Source: Bin55 sp965116055 | GTDB lineage: Bacteria > Pseudomonadota > Gammaproteobacteria > Pseudomonadales > Azotimanducaceae | NCBI GenBank assembly: GCA_965116055.1 | Contig: OZ220466.1 | Span: 2,108,001-2,172,000, forward strand | Direction of reading: 5' to 3' | DNA: 64,000 nt | In this document: piece by piece, positions 43,970 to 53,049 of the stretch | Layout of the letters: every line of letters starts with the position of its first letter | Position numbering within the stretch: position 1 is the first letter of the stretch | Made by a program: the position numbers and the translations under genes | The notes under the pieces: model-generated | The model's database searches: none | Seen by the model: only the letters and a program-made list of their open reading frames with translations | Told to the model about the DNA's origin: nothing

Positions 43970-45241
43970 TTGAATCCTAATCGCGCTGCGTTAGCGGACT
44001 TCCTCGAAAGTTCAGACCGAGAACCTTCGCCGATTTTCGTCGGTCGAGATAATATTATCAGCGATATTGAAACTCAAGCTGCTAGGAGGTACAAAGGGAA
44101 AAGTGTGGGGAACACACAAATTTTATATGGTCCTCCAGGTGCAGGTAAAACTGCCCTCTTCAAAGAATTAAGGAATCGCTGGATGAGGGGCAATTCGAAT
44201 TTATCACCTACACCAATTATCGTTAACGGAGAGGAGTTATCTGCTCCGCATCGAGTCGTCTTGGAGATTTTGAAAATCGCCGAACCTAACTCCGATGCTT
44301 TCGAGCAAATGACAACTGAAAATAAGCTAGGTGGCGATGTGGGCTTAGCAGCAATTGCAAAAGTAGGGAGTGAACGAAAAATCACACGTGTCAAAGAATC
44401 CGCGATGTCAATGGCGAAAGAAGATCCAATTTACTTTTTAAGAAATAGATGCAATATGGAAAACTGGACCAGACCCATCTGCATGATGGTTGATGAAGCA
44501 CAAAGAATTGGAAAGTATCCAACTGACAATGACAAAAACTTAAATCATTTCCTAGTTGAGTTGAACGATAAAGAAATCTATCCTATATTATTGGTACTCG
44601 GTGGGCTAGGCGATACACTTCGAATTACAATGGAATTGGGTCTTTCGCGCCTCGCCGAAAACTCGATTCACTCATTAAGTTCTCTCTCGCAGCAAGAATG
44701 TGTGGAGGCCGTTCATAAATTCATTGATGTACACGAATGTCAAGATTTAGTCGACGATATGGACGCGTTGGCACTTAATATTGCTAAAAAATCATGGGGA
44801 TGGCCCCAACACTTGTATGGATACTTAAAAGGATTAGCCACCGTATTGCTAGAAGAAAAGCCCCCAATGGCGGCATGGGACAAGATTGAATCAATAGGTG
44901 AGCATAACAAAAAACAATACTATGGACATCGTATGTATGGTTTCACCGGAGTGTCTTCCTTAGTCGCCGGCATTGTGCAGTGCATACCACCTCAGGGGAT
45001 GTATGAAGATGATCTCATTGATGCTATTGATGATCACATGGCACAACGATCTCGAAAGTTACAGTGGAATAACGGAACCGAGCTATACGATAGTATGATC
45101 GCTAAAGGTTTACTTCACAAGGATTACATAAGCCAACTCGTCGGTTGCCCTATCCCATCATTACAGAGTTATCTGGATGAGGCTTTTCCACACGCCCCTC
45201 GACCTCGTGCCCTTGTAAATCTGAATAGTCGTAAGGATTAA
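43970..45241 (+). CDS. orphan AAA ATPase (ORC/STAND-like P-loop)
   Basis: This 423-residue ATPase has PIFVGRDNIISDIETQA at the start, Walker A GPPGAGKT (54-61) and Walker B PICMMVDEAQRIG, followed by an ILLVLGGLGDTLRITMELGL switch region and a C-terminal winged-helix-like part (YEDDLIDAIDDHMAQRSRKL, LYDSMIAKGLLHKD). This is the layout of AAA_16/ORC-like ATPases, often found in accessory or defence loci. No partner gene is next to it. The start is TTG with only a weak ribosome site. Composition is AT-richer than the core genes. A specific role cannot be assigned. Confidence 0.65.
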   Translation: MNPNRAALADFLESSDREPSPIFVGRDNIISDIETQAARRYKGKSVGNTQILYGPPGAGKTALFKELRNRWMRGNSNLSPTPIIVNGEELSAPHRVVLEILKIAEPNSDAFEQMTTENKLGGDVGLAAIAKVGSERKITRVKESAMSMAKEDPIYFLRNRCNMENWTRPICMMVDEAQRIGKYPTDNDKNLNHFLVELNDKEIYPILLVLGGLGDTLRITMELGLSRLAENSIHSLSSLSQQECVEAVHKFIDVHECQDLVDDMDALALNIAKKSWGWPQHLYGYLKGLATVLLEEKPPMAAWDKIESIGEHNKKQYYGHRMYGFTGVSSLVAGIVQCIPPQGMYEDDLIDAIDDHMAQRSRKLQWNNGTELYDSMIAKGLLHKDYISQLVGCPIPSLQSYLDEAFPHAPRPRALVNLNSRKD

Positions 45242-45245
45242 GCAT

Positions 45246-45272
45246 GATTGAAGCGCTGTTTGCGTTTCAATC
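45246..45272 (+). terminator. stem-loop after the orphan ATPase gene
   Basis: An 11-bp stem (GATTGAAGCGC with GCGTTTCAATC, one G-T pair) closes a 5-nt loop four bases after the stop codon. It lacks a T-run, so it may slow or process the transcript rather than end it cleanly. Confidence 0.4.
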
Positions 45273-45646
45273 CAGTGTACTTCTTGATTCCCCAATCAAC
45301 TCAAGAAAACTTTTCAATGCCTGATGTAAGTCTGTATTAAGTTCTCAGGTCGTTGAAAAGAGATCCTAGATGCAGGGGAAGCAATTGATTCGCCTATGGC
45401 AAGAGAACAAATGAAAGATCACAGGTTCGACTCGAACCATTGAAGGCAATTATCCGTGTGGTTACTAAACAGCTTTGATCCAGCCTACCGACATTCAGGC
45501 TTTCGTATCTAGAATCTTCTGACAGAGCTTAGAAGATATGATTGTGCAATCTCGCAATCAATCATGAGATGGATGCGATGCGTTGATACGCATGTATTAA
45601 GATCAATGTCATCACTTATTGATCTATTCATGTAACTCGGCAAAAC

Positions 45647-45676
45647 ATCGCATGCATCAACTCGTTATCGCATGCA
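45647..45676 (+). promoter_or_regulatory. tandem 10-bp repeat, candidate operator
   Basis: The sequence ATCGCATGCA occurs twice with start points 20 bp apart, that is two turns of DNA on the same face, about 65-90 bp before the start of the TPP enzyme gene. Each copy contains the palindrome GCATGC. This spacing is typical for a dimeric repressor or activator; the protein is unknown. Confidence 0.35.
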
Positions 45677-45738
45677 ATTAGCTATGCAGAGAAAATTGTC
45701 AAGATCAAAACAAACCTAACGAAACGGAGAATGTCGAT

Positions 45739-47394
45739 TTGAATGGATTTGACCTTATTGCACAATGCTTGAAAGCTGAAGGCGTTGAATGGATGGCTTG
45801 TTTTCCCGCCAACTCCTTAATTGAAGCAGCTGCTCGTGTCGGCATTCGACCGATAGTTTTTCGTCAAGAACGTGGCGGTATCAATGCAGCAGACGGCTAT
45901 GCCCGGACGATGGCAGGCAAACAAGTCGGTGTGTTCGCCTCGCAATCGGGGCCTGGTGTTGAAAACTCCTTCGGAGGCATTGCACAGGCATGGGGTGAAG
46001 CTGTACCGATATTGTTTTTACCTGGGGGATCTGGCACGGGCAGCTACGACATCAAACCAAATTTCTCTGCCGTTAAAAACTATGAGCATGTATCCAAGAT
46101 GGCGATTTCAATTGACCAGATTGGGCAAACCAACCGCGAGATGCGACGCGCCTTCCATGCCCTCAAACACGGTCGGCCAGGTCCCGTCGTAGTTGAAATG
46201 CATGGCGATGTGCTTGGCAGGGAAGTCCCAGCAGATAACCCTCCCTATCGGCCAACGAAAGTGATGAAAACGGCGCCGAGCTTGAACGATGTAAAAGATG
46301 CCGTGAAGACGTTATTGCATGCTAAAAATCCAGTCCTATGGGTCGGCCAGGGAGTGCTTTACGCTAACGCAACCAATGAATTGCGCTCGTTGGCGGAACT
46401 CGCGCAGATTCCGGTGATCACTACGATGGAAGGAAAGAGCGCTTTTCCGGATGACCATCCACTCGCATTAGGGTCTGCAAATCGAACAGCACCCTTGGCA
46501 GTCTTCAAGACACTTGGCGAATCCGATGTGCTTTTTGCGATTGGTTCTGGACTTACCAGGACCGCGTTTGGCTTAGATATCCCGAATAACAAATTTTTAA
46601 TCCACTCGACCATTTCTGCCGAAGACATCAACAAGGATTACGAGGTTGATCTTGGACTCATTGGCGACGCTAAGCTAACGCTTGAGGCCATGATTGATGA
46701 AGTGAAAGCCCAAGTAGGCGACAATGGTCGCGAGGCTAATACAAACTTATACTCCGAGATCGCTGCCACCAAAGCTGCTTGGTTAAAAGAATGGGAACCG
46801 CTACTCAAGTCGGATGAAATTCCAGTGAACCCTTACCGCGTGATCAACGAGATTAACAATGTCATTGATCATGAAAACACGATCCTCACCCATGATGCCG
46901 GTAACCCCCGTGACCAAATCATGCCGTTCTACAGAGCAACGAAACCTCTAGGCTACATAGGTTGGGGCAAAACCACACACCTAGGGTACGGCATTCCTCT
47001 TGCTATTGGTGCAAAAATCGCAGCGCCCGAAAAACACTGCATGAACTTCATGGGCGATCTGGCATTCGGTCATACGGGCACGGAAATCGAAACCGCGGTA
47101 CGCGCACAAATTCCCATCACCACCGTGGTCATCAATAACAGCACAATGGGCGGTTACGACACAAAGATGCCAGTTGCGATGGAAAAGTACGGTGCCGGTA
47201 ATCAAACAGGCGATTACGCTGATTTAGGAAAGGCCATGGGAGCTACGGGAATCAAGGTTGAAGACCCGGCTGGGTTGGTTCCTGCACTTCAAAAGGCACA
47301 GCGAGAAAACAAGGAGGGGCGCGTGACAGTGATTGAAGTCATCACTCGTCAGGATACACGCTTTTCGCAATATGCTAGTTTTTTAACGACATGA
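45739..47394 (+). CDS. thiamine pyrophosphate-requiring enzyme (acetolactate synthase/decarboxylase family)
   Basis: This 551-residue TPP enzyme has the N-terminal catalytic glutamate in VFRQERGGINAADGYAR, a central Rossmann-like domain (LLHAKNPVLWVGQGVLYANA) and a C-terminal TPP-binding part where the usual GDG is GDL (NFMGDLAFGHTGTEIETAVR), with the closing NN in VVINNSTMGGYD. It could be a decarboxylase acting on a 2-keto acid or acyl-CoA such as oxalyl-CoA. The start is TTG with GGAG upstream; nearby ATGs are out of frame. It converges with lnt, overlapping its end by 20 bp. Confidence 0.8.
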   Translation: MNGFDLIAQCLKAEGVEWMACFPANSLIEAAARVGIRPIVFRQERGGINAADGYARTMAGKQVGVFASQSGPGVENSFGGIAQAWGEAVPILFLPGGSGTGSYDIKPNFSAVKNYEHVSKMAISIDQIGQTNREMRRAFHALKHGRPGPVVVEMHGDVLGREVPADNPPYRPTKVMKTAPSLNDVKDAVKTLLHAKNPVLWVGQGVLYANATNELRSLAELAQIPVITTMEGKSAFPDDHPLALGSANRTAPLAVFKTLGESDVLFAIGSGLTRTAFGLDIPNNKFLIHSTISAEDINKDYEVDLGLIGDAKLTLEAMIDEVKAQVGDNGREANTNLYSEIAATKAAWLKEWEPLLKSDEIPVNPYRVINEINNVIDHENTILTHDAGNPRDQIMPFYRATKPLGYIGWGKTTHLGYGIPLAIGAKIAAPEKHCMNFMGDLAFGHTGTEIETAVRAQIPITTVVINNSTMGGYDTKMPVAMEKYGAGNQTGDYADLGKAMGATGIKVEDPAGLVPALQKAQRENKEGRVTVIEVITRQDTRFSQYASFLTT

Positions 47395-48871
47395 CGCGAC
47401 GCGATTGACCGACGCGAACTGCTAATACCATAGCAAGCCCCAATACCAGTAATGCATCAAAAAGCACAGCGCCGTATGAGGTGTAGGGTGTCGCGCCTTT
47501 CAGCGTAAAAATCTCACCTTCAAGCGTCGTCCGTTTGAATTGTTCGGCACGTGCAATCACCTGTCCGTCGGGATCAACAATCCCCGATATACCGCTATTT
47601 GCAGCGCGGATGACGTACCGCCCATGTTCACGCGCGCGCATACGCGCCATCTCAAAGTTTTGGTGAGGCGCTAGAGAATTTCCAAACCACGCGTCTTCGC
47701 TTACTACTACAAGTGCATCAGCGTCGCTTTGGCGTATTGCTTTGCGGACATCGCGTTCGAAACTTGCTTCATAGCAAATCGCCGGTGCGAGTTTGAGATT
47801 TGCGACGCTGAGATCCCGGTTGTCGCTGGCGCTGACAACGAGATTTGAGTGAGGCACGTTCACAAAGCTCAGAACCGGTCGTATAAGGTCTTCAAACGGT
47901 ATATATTCACCGAACGGTACAAGTCGGTGTTTACGGTAATTTGCGCTGTCTTGCCCGCCTACAAGCAACGAGTTGTAATGTCCATCGTCGGTAAATTCCA
48001 AGTACCCGGACGCAAGATAGCTATGACCGCTCGTCTTGTGCACAAGATTGAACGCTTCAATCATCTGTTCACGCCTTGCTGTAAATGCCGCCTCGCTCCA
48101 AACAACCAGATCTTTAGGAGGCATCTCATGCGAAAGCGCCGAATAGATTCGAAACGTTTCGCCACGCTGTGCCATCCGCCACTTCTCAGCTAGAGGGATG
48201 TTGACCTGCACGATGCCGACTTGAATTGCTTCACCTTTTTCGGTGTACTCAATCGTCGCAAGCGCAACACAAAGAGAGGTTATTAGCACACTGGCAATCA
48301 CCGTCGCCCAGCCTGACACTATTCCAGCGGCAACGAACGCAAACACCAAACTGGCGCCCTTAACTCCTAGTATCGGCGCCAAACCGTCGAACGGCGTACC
48401 GACTAAAACGTATCCGGCATCAAGTACTGGAAAGCCGGTAAACAGCCACGATCGCAGCCACTCGTAAGCTACCCAGATGACTGCAAACTGAACGCAGCAA
48501 AACAATCTTCCAGTCGGCGCGTTGCGGTTCTTTGGCCTCAAGGTCGTCGCGTGCATCGCCAGACCTACTAGTCCAGTAACCAGAGCCACAAGCATGACGA
48601 AAACAACAACGATCAGGCCTGCAACGAACCAATGGATTCCACCGAATTGCTCAATTGATACGTAAACCCAAGACGCGCCCACGCCAAACTTCGCGAAACC
48701 GAAGAGCCATGCGAAAAAAAACGCCGAGCGGAACCGCTCGACGTTTTGAAGACTGTAGAAAAGCCCCGCTAAAGCGAAAAACGTAACAGGATAGAACTCA
48801 AACGGCGCGAACCCAAGCGGATAGATCGCCCCGCAAGCTAAAGAGAGTAGAAACGCTAGTTTCTTGGAGAT
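47375..48871 (-). CDS. lnt: apolipoprotein N-acyltransferase
   Basis: This inner-membrane enzyme adds the third acyl chain to lipoproteins. The nitrilase-like catalytic triad is seen as E in VVWSEAAFTARR, K in YRKHRLVPFGEYIPFE and C in APAICYEASF. A GTG at 48682 would give 435 residues, but the same frame extends upstream through KKLAFLLSLACGAIYPLGFA and PFEFYPVTFFALAGLFYSLQ to SAFFFAWLFGFAKFGVGASW, the expected first helices of Lnt. No ATG, GTG or TTG precedes them before a stop; an ATC at 48871 (ISKKLAF) would give 498 residues, the usual length. The start codon is therefore unresolved. Confidence 0.88.
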   Translation of the reverse strand: MSKKLAFLLSLACGAIYPLGFAPFEFYPVTFFALAGLFYSLQNVERFRSAFFFAWLFGFAKFGVGASWVYVSIEQFGGIHWFVAGLIVVVFVMLVALVTGLVGLAMHATTLRPKNRNAPTGRLFCCVQFAVIWVAYEWLRSWLFTGFPVLDAGYVLVGTPFDGLAPILGVKGASLVFAFVAAGIVSGWATVIASVLITSLCVALATIEYTEKGEAIQVGIVQVNIPLAEKWRMAQRGETFRIYSALSHEMPPKDLVVWSEAAFTARREQMIEAFNLVHKTSGHSYLASGYLEFTDDGHYNSLLVGGQDSANYRKHRLVPFGEYIPFEDLIRPVLSFVNVPHSNLVVSASDNRDLSVANLKLAPAICYEASFERDVRKAIRQSDADALVVVSEDAWFGNSLAPHQNFEMARMRAREHGRYVIRAANSGISGIVDPDGQVIARAEQFKRTTLEGEIFTLKGATPYTSYGAVLFDALLVLGLAMVLAVRVGQSRRVMSLKN

Positions 48872-49743
48872 TCGGGACCGTTCCTTGTCACGCGAATCTT
48901 GACTATGCGTCGATCCGTCGCTTCGAGCACTTCGAATCGAACATCTCCTTCTTTCGTTTTTTCACCCTTAACCGGCACGTGGCCAAACTTGGTTGCCAGA
49001 TAACCGCCAATCGTATTGTTCATATCGTTCGACAGTCCCGTCTCGAAGAATTCGTTGAACTCATCAACAGTCAGATCTGCACTGACATCCGAATGACCGT
49101 TCTGTTCCGGCTTCGCACCGCCATTGTCGTGCTCCATTAACGAGGTCGCTTCTTCACCCTGATCGTGTTCGTCTTGAATCTCACCGAAAAATTGCTCAAA
49201 CACATCTTCCATGGTGACCAACCCAACGATCTGGGCGTATTCGTTTTCGACGACTGCTAGGTGAACTTGATCTCGCCGGAAGTCTTCTAGTAGCGCGACG
49301 ATACTTTGATCCTGCGCTACGATCTTGACCTCGCGCCGTAGCGCATCAATATCGAAATTTTCCGCACTATCTTCTTTCAGAATTGACGTCAATAAGTCTT
49401 TGGCGTGCAGCAATCCCACGATCGAATCGGGATCGTCCCCTTGAATCGGGTAGCGCGAATGGCCTTCCTTTTTAATAACCCTAATCACGTCCTCCCGCGA
49501 CATGTTGCGCGACAGCGAAACGACGCGAGAGCGGGGCACCATGATGTCGTGTGCGTTTTTTGTCGAAGATTCAAGCAGATTGCCAATGAGCGGAATCACT
49601 TCCTGATCGAAATCATTGTCAACCTCGAATACTTCATCAGCAAGGTTTCGAAACTTCTGCTCAAAAGTCATATCAACGACTTTGCGGGCCGCGCCGCGAA
49701 AGAGATTTTTCCACCGCTTACTGTGCGGTTCGTTTTCACTCAT
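48856..49743 (-). CDS. ybeX: CorC/YbeX family CBS-domain protein
   Basis: This 295-residue protein has two CBS domains (DIMVPRSRVVSLSRNMSRED onward, and VVENEYAQIVGLVTMEDVFE), followed by a CorC_HlyC domain (VDEFNEFFETGLSNDMNNTI then FGHVPVKGEKTKEGDVRFEV). It is linked in relatives to Mg2+/Co2+ efflux and ribosome-associated processes. It sits between ybeY and lnt as in most gammaproteobacteria; its 3' end overlaps the proposed lnt start. Confidence 0.9.
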   Translation of the reverse strand: MSENEPHSKRWKNLFRGAARKVVDMTFEQKFRNLADEVFEVDNDFDQEVIPLIGNLLESSTKNAHDIMVPRSRVVSLSRNMSREDVIRVIKKEGHSRYPIQGDDPDSIVGLLHAKDLLTSILKEDSAENFDIDALRREVKIVAQDQSIVALLEDFRRDQVHLAVVENEYAQIVGLVTMEDVFEQFFGEIQDEHDQGEEATSLMEHDNGGAKPEQNGHSDVSADLTVDEFNEFFETGLSNDMNNTIGGYLATKFGHVPVKGEKTKEGDVRFEVLEATDRRIVKIRVTRNGPESPRN

Positions 49744-50191
49744 AAGGATTTGCCACGCCGATCTGTTCTAGTAACGCTATTTCCAACTGTTCCATTTTCC
49801 ACGTATCGCTCACGCCTACATGGTCAAAACCACGTAAGTGAAGTACGCCGTGCACGATTAAGTGTGCCACGTGCGCACTGAGATCTTTACCTTGACTCCT
49901 TGCTTGGACCTTCGCCACCTCAAAGCATAATGCAACATCACCAAGCAACCCCGTGTGATTCGCAGGAAATGCCAACACGTTGGTTGGCCGATCAATACCG
50001 CGAAATTGCCGATTGAGTCGCTGACTTTCTTTGCGATCAACGAATCTCACAAATACATCGCCACAACTATCTTCCGCAGCTAGTTCGACCCAGCGGCGAA
50101 TAGCTCCAATCGTTGGAAGGTTCTGCTCTGCTGATTGCTCAATCACGATCTCACGCGCAGCACTTGAGTTCGCCAGGTTACGAGTCATCAT
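49736..50191 (-). CDS. ybeY: endoribonuclease YbeY
   Basis: This is a zinc endoribonuclease for 16S rRNA maturation and ribosome quality control. The signature HLIVHGVLHLRGFDH is intact, and LLGDVALCFEVAKVQA and NVLAFPAN fit the family. Several starts exist; ATG 50191 (MTRNLANSSAAR, second of a tandem pair) avoids long overlap with ybeZ, whose stop is at 50196. Earlier starts at 50209 or 50260 would add 6-23 residues. It overlaps ybeX by eight bases. Confidence 0.9.
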   Translation of the reverse strand: MMTRNLANSSAAREIVIEQSAEQNLPTIGAIRRWVELAAEDSCGDVFVRFVDRKESQRLNRQFRGIDRPTNVLAFPANHTGLLGDVALCFEVAKVQARSQGKDLSAHVAHLIVHGVLHLRGFDHVGVSDTWKMEQLEIALLEQIGVANPYE

Positions 50192-50195
50192 AAGG

Positions 50196-51212
50196 TCACT
50201 GACGCTCATCTTGGTCGTATGCGTCAACGATCCGTTGTACGATCGGATGACGTACCACATCGCTTGAATTGAAGCGCGTTACGCGAATGCCAGGAATATC
50301 TTTCAACAGGACTAATACGTGCGCTAAACCGGAACGTTGACCGTGTTTCTGTCCACCCAAATCAATTTGCGTGAGATCCCCCGTAATGGCTACTTTAGAA
50401 CCAAAACCGATACGCGTGAGAAACATCTTCATCTGAGCCACAGTGGTATTTTGACTCTCGTCCAGAATGATGAACGCGTCATTTAACGTGCGTCCGCGCA
50501 TGTAGGCTAGCGGTGCGATTTCAATGACCTTGCGTTCCAGCAATCGTTCGACGCGCTCGTTTCCAACCATTTCGAACAATGCATCGTATAGCGGTTGCAT
50601 GTACGGATCTATTTTCTGCGTGAGATCACCGGGAAGAAAACCAAGTCGCTCGCCAACTTCAACAGCCGGACGAACGAGCAAAATGCGCTTGATTTTTTCA
50701 GTTGCGAGAGCGTGTACGGCACACGCAACGGCGAGATACGTCTTCCCTGTTCCGGCCGGACCGATCGCGAAATTGACATCAATCTTGTCGGACTGTAAAT
50801 CGCGTACAAACCGAATTTGCCGCGGACCACGAGGGCGTACTGTTTTCTGCCATAGTTTAAGTAGGGCGACACTTCCGCCGTTTTCCACATATCCGCGCTT
50901 CGCTGGTTGATTGACGATGTCGCCAACACCAGATTCTTGCAAGTACAGATGGAGCGTTTGAGGATCAAGAGACGCGCCGTTTCCAATCTGCGCGTATAGA
51001 TGCATAAGCATCGCCTCGCCTTTCCGCACGCCATCTTGCGAGCCTTCAAGTTGAAAGTCGTAACCGCGATTCTTGATATGGATGCCTAATCGATGTTCGA
51101 GTTGGTGAAGGTTTTGATCTAGCGGTCCGCACAAGATTGCGAGCCGTCCTGCATCGCTCGGTTTGAGATTGAGGTTTTTCGTAGTCCTAGATTCGGCTGA
51201 ATCGTCGCTCAA
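50196..51212 (-). CDS. ybeZ: PhoH-family ATPase YbeZ
   Basis: This 338-residue PhoH-like ATPase has Walker A GPAGTGKT (151-158) and Walker B DAFIILDESQNTT, with the conserved RPAVEVGERLGFLPGDLTQK and ITGDLTQIDL blocks. YbeZ binds YbeY and acts in RNA processing. The gene follows miaB and precedes ybeY in the standard order. Confidence 0.92.
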   Translation of the reverse strand: MSDDSAESRTTKNLNLKPSDAGRLAILCGPLDQNLHQLEHRLGIHIKNRGYDFQLEGSQDGVRKGEAMLMHLYAQIGNGASLDPQTLHLYLQESGVGDIVNQPAKRGYVENGGSVALLKLWQKTVRPRGPRQIRFVRDLQSDKIDVNFAIGPAGTGKTYLAVACAVHALATEKIKRILLVRPAVEVGERLGFLPGDLTQKIDPYMQPLYDALFEMVGNERVERLLERKVIEIAPLAYMRGRTLNDAFIILDESQNTTVAQMKMFLTRIGFGSKVAITGDLTQIDLGGQKHGQRSGLAHVLVLLKDIPGIRVTRFNSSDVVRHPIVQRIVDAYDQDERQ

Positions 51213-51378
51213 AAAGCGTTCGTGCTCCTTTGCATTTTGGAAGTAAGGATTATCTTAAATTCAAATATCAAAAATGTGAAAACTTAGTAAAACCACTTGC
51301 TCCTTAAGACGCCCAGCACCATCGGTTTTTTCATACTTGAGGGTCTCTTGAGGGTTCCGCGTAGCATAAGCATATTCT

Positions 51379-52746
51379 TCACAAAGCGAGCGCGCTTGAA
51401 GGGGCCTTCATTGCAGATTGATTATCAACCAGCTTGCCGCGCAACGAATTCGGCAACGCTTCGTCGATTCGGACTCGTGCAAAGTCTCCCTGCGGTACGC
51501 CCGAAAAGTTCACCACTCGATTGCATTCAGTGCGGCCCTGCCACTGATTTGTATCGCGTTTTGAGCGGCCATGAACGAGCACGATCTGTTCTGTTCCGAT
51601 CAATGTATCGCTATAGCGCTCCGCTTGCAACCGGAGCTGAGATTGAAGCCGTTGGAGTCTCTCTTTTTTAACCTCCGGCGATGTCGTATCTTGAAGATCT
51701 GCCGCGGGTGTACCTGGCCGTGCACTGTAGATGAAGCTAAACGACGTGTCAAAATTCAATTCTTCGACCAAATCCATCGTTTGTTGAAAGTCTGTTTCGG
51801 ATTCGCCAGGAAACCCCACAATGAAATCCGATGAAAGCGCAATATCTGGTCGAACCTTGCGTAATTGACGAATTTTCGACTTATATTCAAGTACGGTATG
51901 TCCGCGTTTCATAGCGCTTAAGATGTGGTCGGAGCCAGCTTGCACCGGAAGGTGGAGGTGATTGGCAAGCTTGGATTCCGTCGCAAAGGCATCAATCAGA
52001 TTTTCTCCGAATTCAATGGGATGCGATGTCGTAAAGCGAATTCGCTCAATACCGTCGATTTGTGCAACATAGTGAATCAATTCAGCTAGATCAACGACAG
52101 CACCGTCCAACATACCGCGATACGCATTGACGTTTTGCCCAAGTAAATTGATCTCACGAACGCCCTGCCCTGCCAAAGTCACCACTTCGCGCATCACATC
52201 GCTCACGGACCGGCTTATCTCCGGGCCTCGCGTGTACGGCACTACACAAAACGAGCAATACTTACTACAACCTTCCATGACCGTAACGTATGCCGAAACG
52301 CCATCAGCGTTCGGAGTCGGCAAGCGATCGAATTTTTCAATCTCTGCGAAACTGACATCCACGATCGGCTGTCGTTGTGCGCGTGCCGTGTCGATCATTT
52401 CCGGCAAGCGATGGAGCGTTTGAGGTCCGAAGATCATGTCGACATATGGCGCACGGCTAGCTATTGAAGCGCCTTCTTGACTAGCGACACACCCGCCAAC
52501 CCCTATCAACAGATTGGGGTTATCTTGTTTGAAACGCCGCCAACGGCCGAGCTCGTGGAAAACCTTTTCTTGCGCTTTTTCGCGAATCGAACACGTGTTT
52601 AACAAGATAAGATCCGCTTCACTGGGATCGTCGACAGGAACAGCTTGGTGAGTTTCCTTGAGCAGATCGCCCATGCGGGCAGAGTCGTACTCGTTCATCT
52701 GACACCCGTGGGTCTTGATAAAGACCTTCATAAGAGGAAAGCACAA
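51379..52746 (-). CDS. miaB: tRNA-2-methylthio-N6-dimethylallyladenosine synthase MiaB
   Basis: This is a 455-residue radical-SAM methylthiotransferase modifying A37 of tRNAs. The N-terminal MTTase domain carries the first cluster cysteines (THGCQMNEYDS, LLNTCSIREKA, VGGCVASQEG), the radical-SAM motif is CSKYCSFC, and a TRAM domain with TECNRVVNFSG follows at the C-terminus. The length and motifs are normal. Confidence 0.95.
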   Translation of the reverse strand: MCFPLMKVFIKTHGCQMNEYDSARMGDLLKETHQAVPVDDPSEADLILLNTCSIREKAQEKVFHELGRWRRFKQDNPNLLIGVGGCVASQEGASIASRAPYVDMIFGPQTLHRLPEMIDTARAQRQPIVDVSFAEIEKFDRLPTPNADGVSAYVTVMEGCSKYCSFCVVPYTRGPEISRSVSDVMREVVTLAGQGVREINLLGQNVNAYRGMLDGAVVDLAELIHYVAQIDGIERIRFTTSHPIEFGENLIDAFATESKLANHLHLPVQAGSDHILSAMKRGHTVLEYKSKIRQLRKVRPDIALSSDFIVGFPGESETDFQQTMDLVEELNFDTSFSFIYSARPGTPAADLQDTTSPEVKKERLQRLQSQLRLQAERYSDTLIGTEQIVLVHGRSKRDTNQWQGRTECNRVVNFSGVPQGDFARVRIDEALPNSLRGKLVDNQSAMKAPSSALAL

Positions 52747-52781
52747 CGCATATTGAAAGAGAAAGTGTAACTACGACATCC

Positions 52782-52934
52782 TCAAATGACACATTTGATA
52801 GCAAACAACCAATCAAAACGCACCATGGATCCACTGGCGATAACGCCAAGCAGCAGACTCACAACATAAGGCTGCATTGCCTCGTCCAAAGTCTTGAACC
52901 TCAACAAGACCCAGGTCAACATCGGCTTCATCAT
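52782..52934 (-). CDS. hypothetical small protein with one hydrophobic segment
   Basis: A 50-residue frame starts at ATG 52934 next to a strong AGGAGG (GAAGGAGGATG), though the spacing is very short; the second ATG three bases on is also possible. The product (MMKPMLTWVLLRFKTLDEAM then PYVVSLLLGVIASGSMVRF) has one likely membrane segment. No family is recognised. It precedes miaB on the same strand. Confidence 0.4.
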   Translation of the reverse strand: MMKPMLTWVLLRFKTLDEAMQPYVVSLLLGVIASGSMVRFDWLFAIKCVI

Positions 52935-53041
52935 CCTCCTTCGGCTAAGACGTAAACACCCAATACCTATTAGCATGGTGATCAACCCGGTAAGCTGTCA
53001 GCTTGTAGATTAACCGACTAACTAGCCCTTTTATTGCATGT

Positions 53042-53049
53042 CAAAAGAA
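53042..53049. repeat. 8-bp target duplication of IS1595 copy 3 (left)
   Basis: CAAAAGAA directly precedes the left end of the element and is repeated at 54115-54122 after the right end. Eight-base duplications are usual for the IS1595 family. Confidence 0.85.

Larger units (their letters stand above)
45242..45738. other. intergenic region upstream of the TPP enzyme
   Basis: About 500 bp hold no gene I can support. It contains a stem-loop just after the ATPase stop, an inverted repeat ATGCG-6-CGCAT (45578-45593) and two direct copies of ATCGCATGCA (45647-45656 and 45667-45676) before the TPP enzyme gene. The latter are candidate operator sites. Confidence 0.45.

Noticed and set aside
45415..45450. 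tRNA-like GGTTCGACTCGAACC sequence
   Set aside because: It resembles a T-arm at first sight, but the flanking bases do not pair as a 5-bp T stem and no acceptor, D or anticodon arms can be folded around it.
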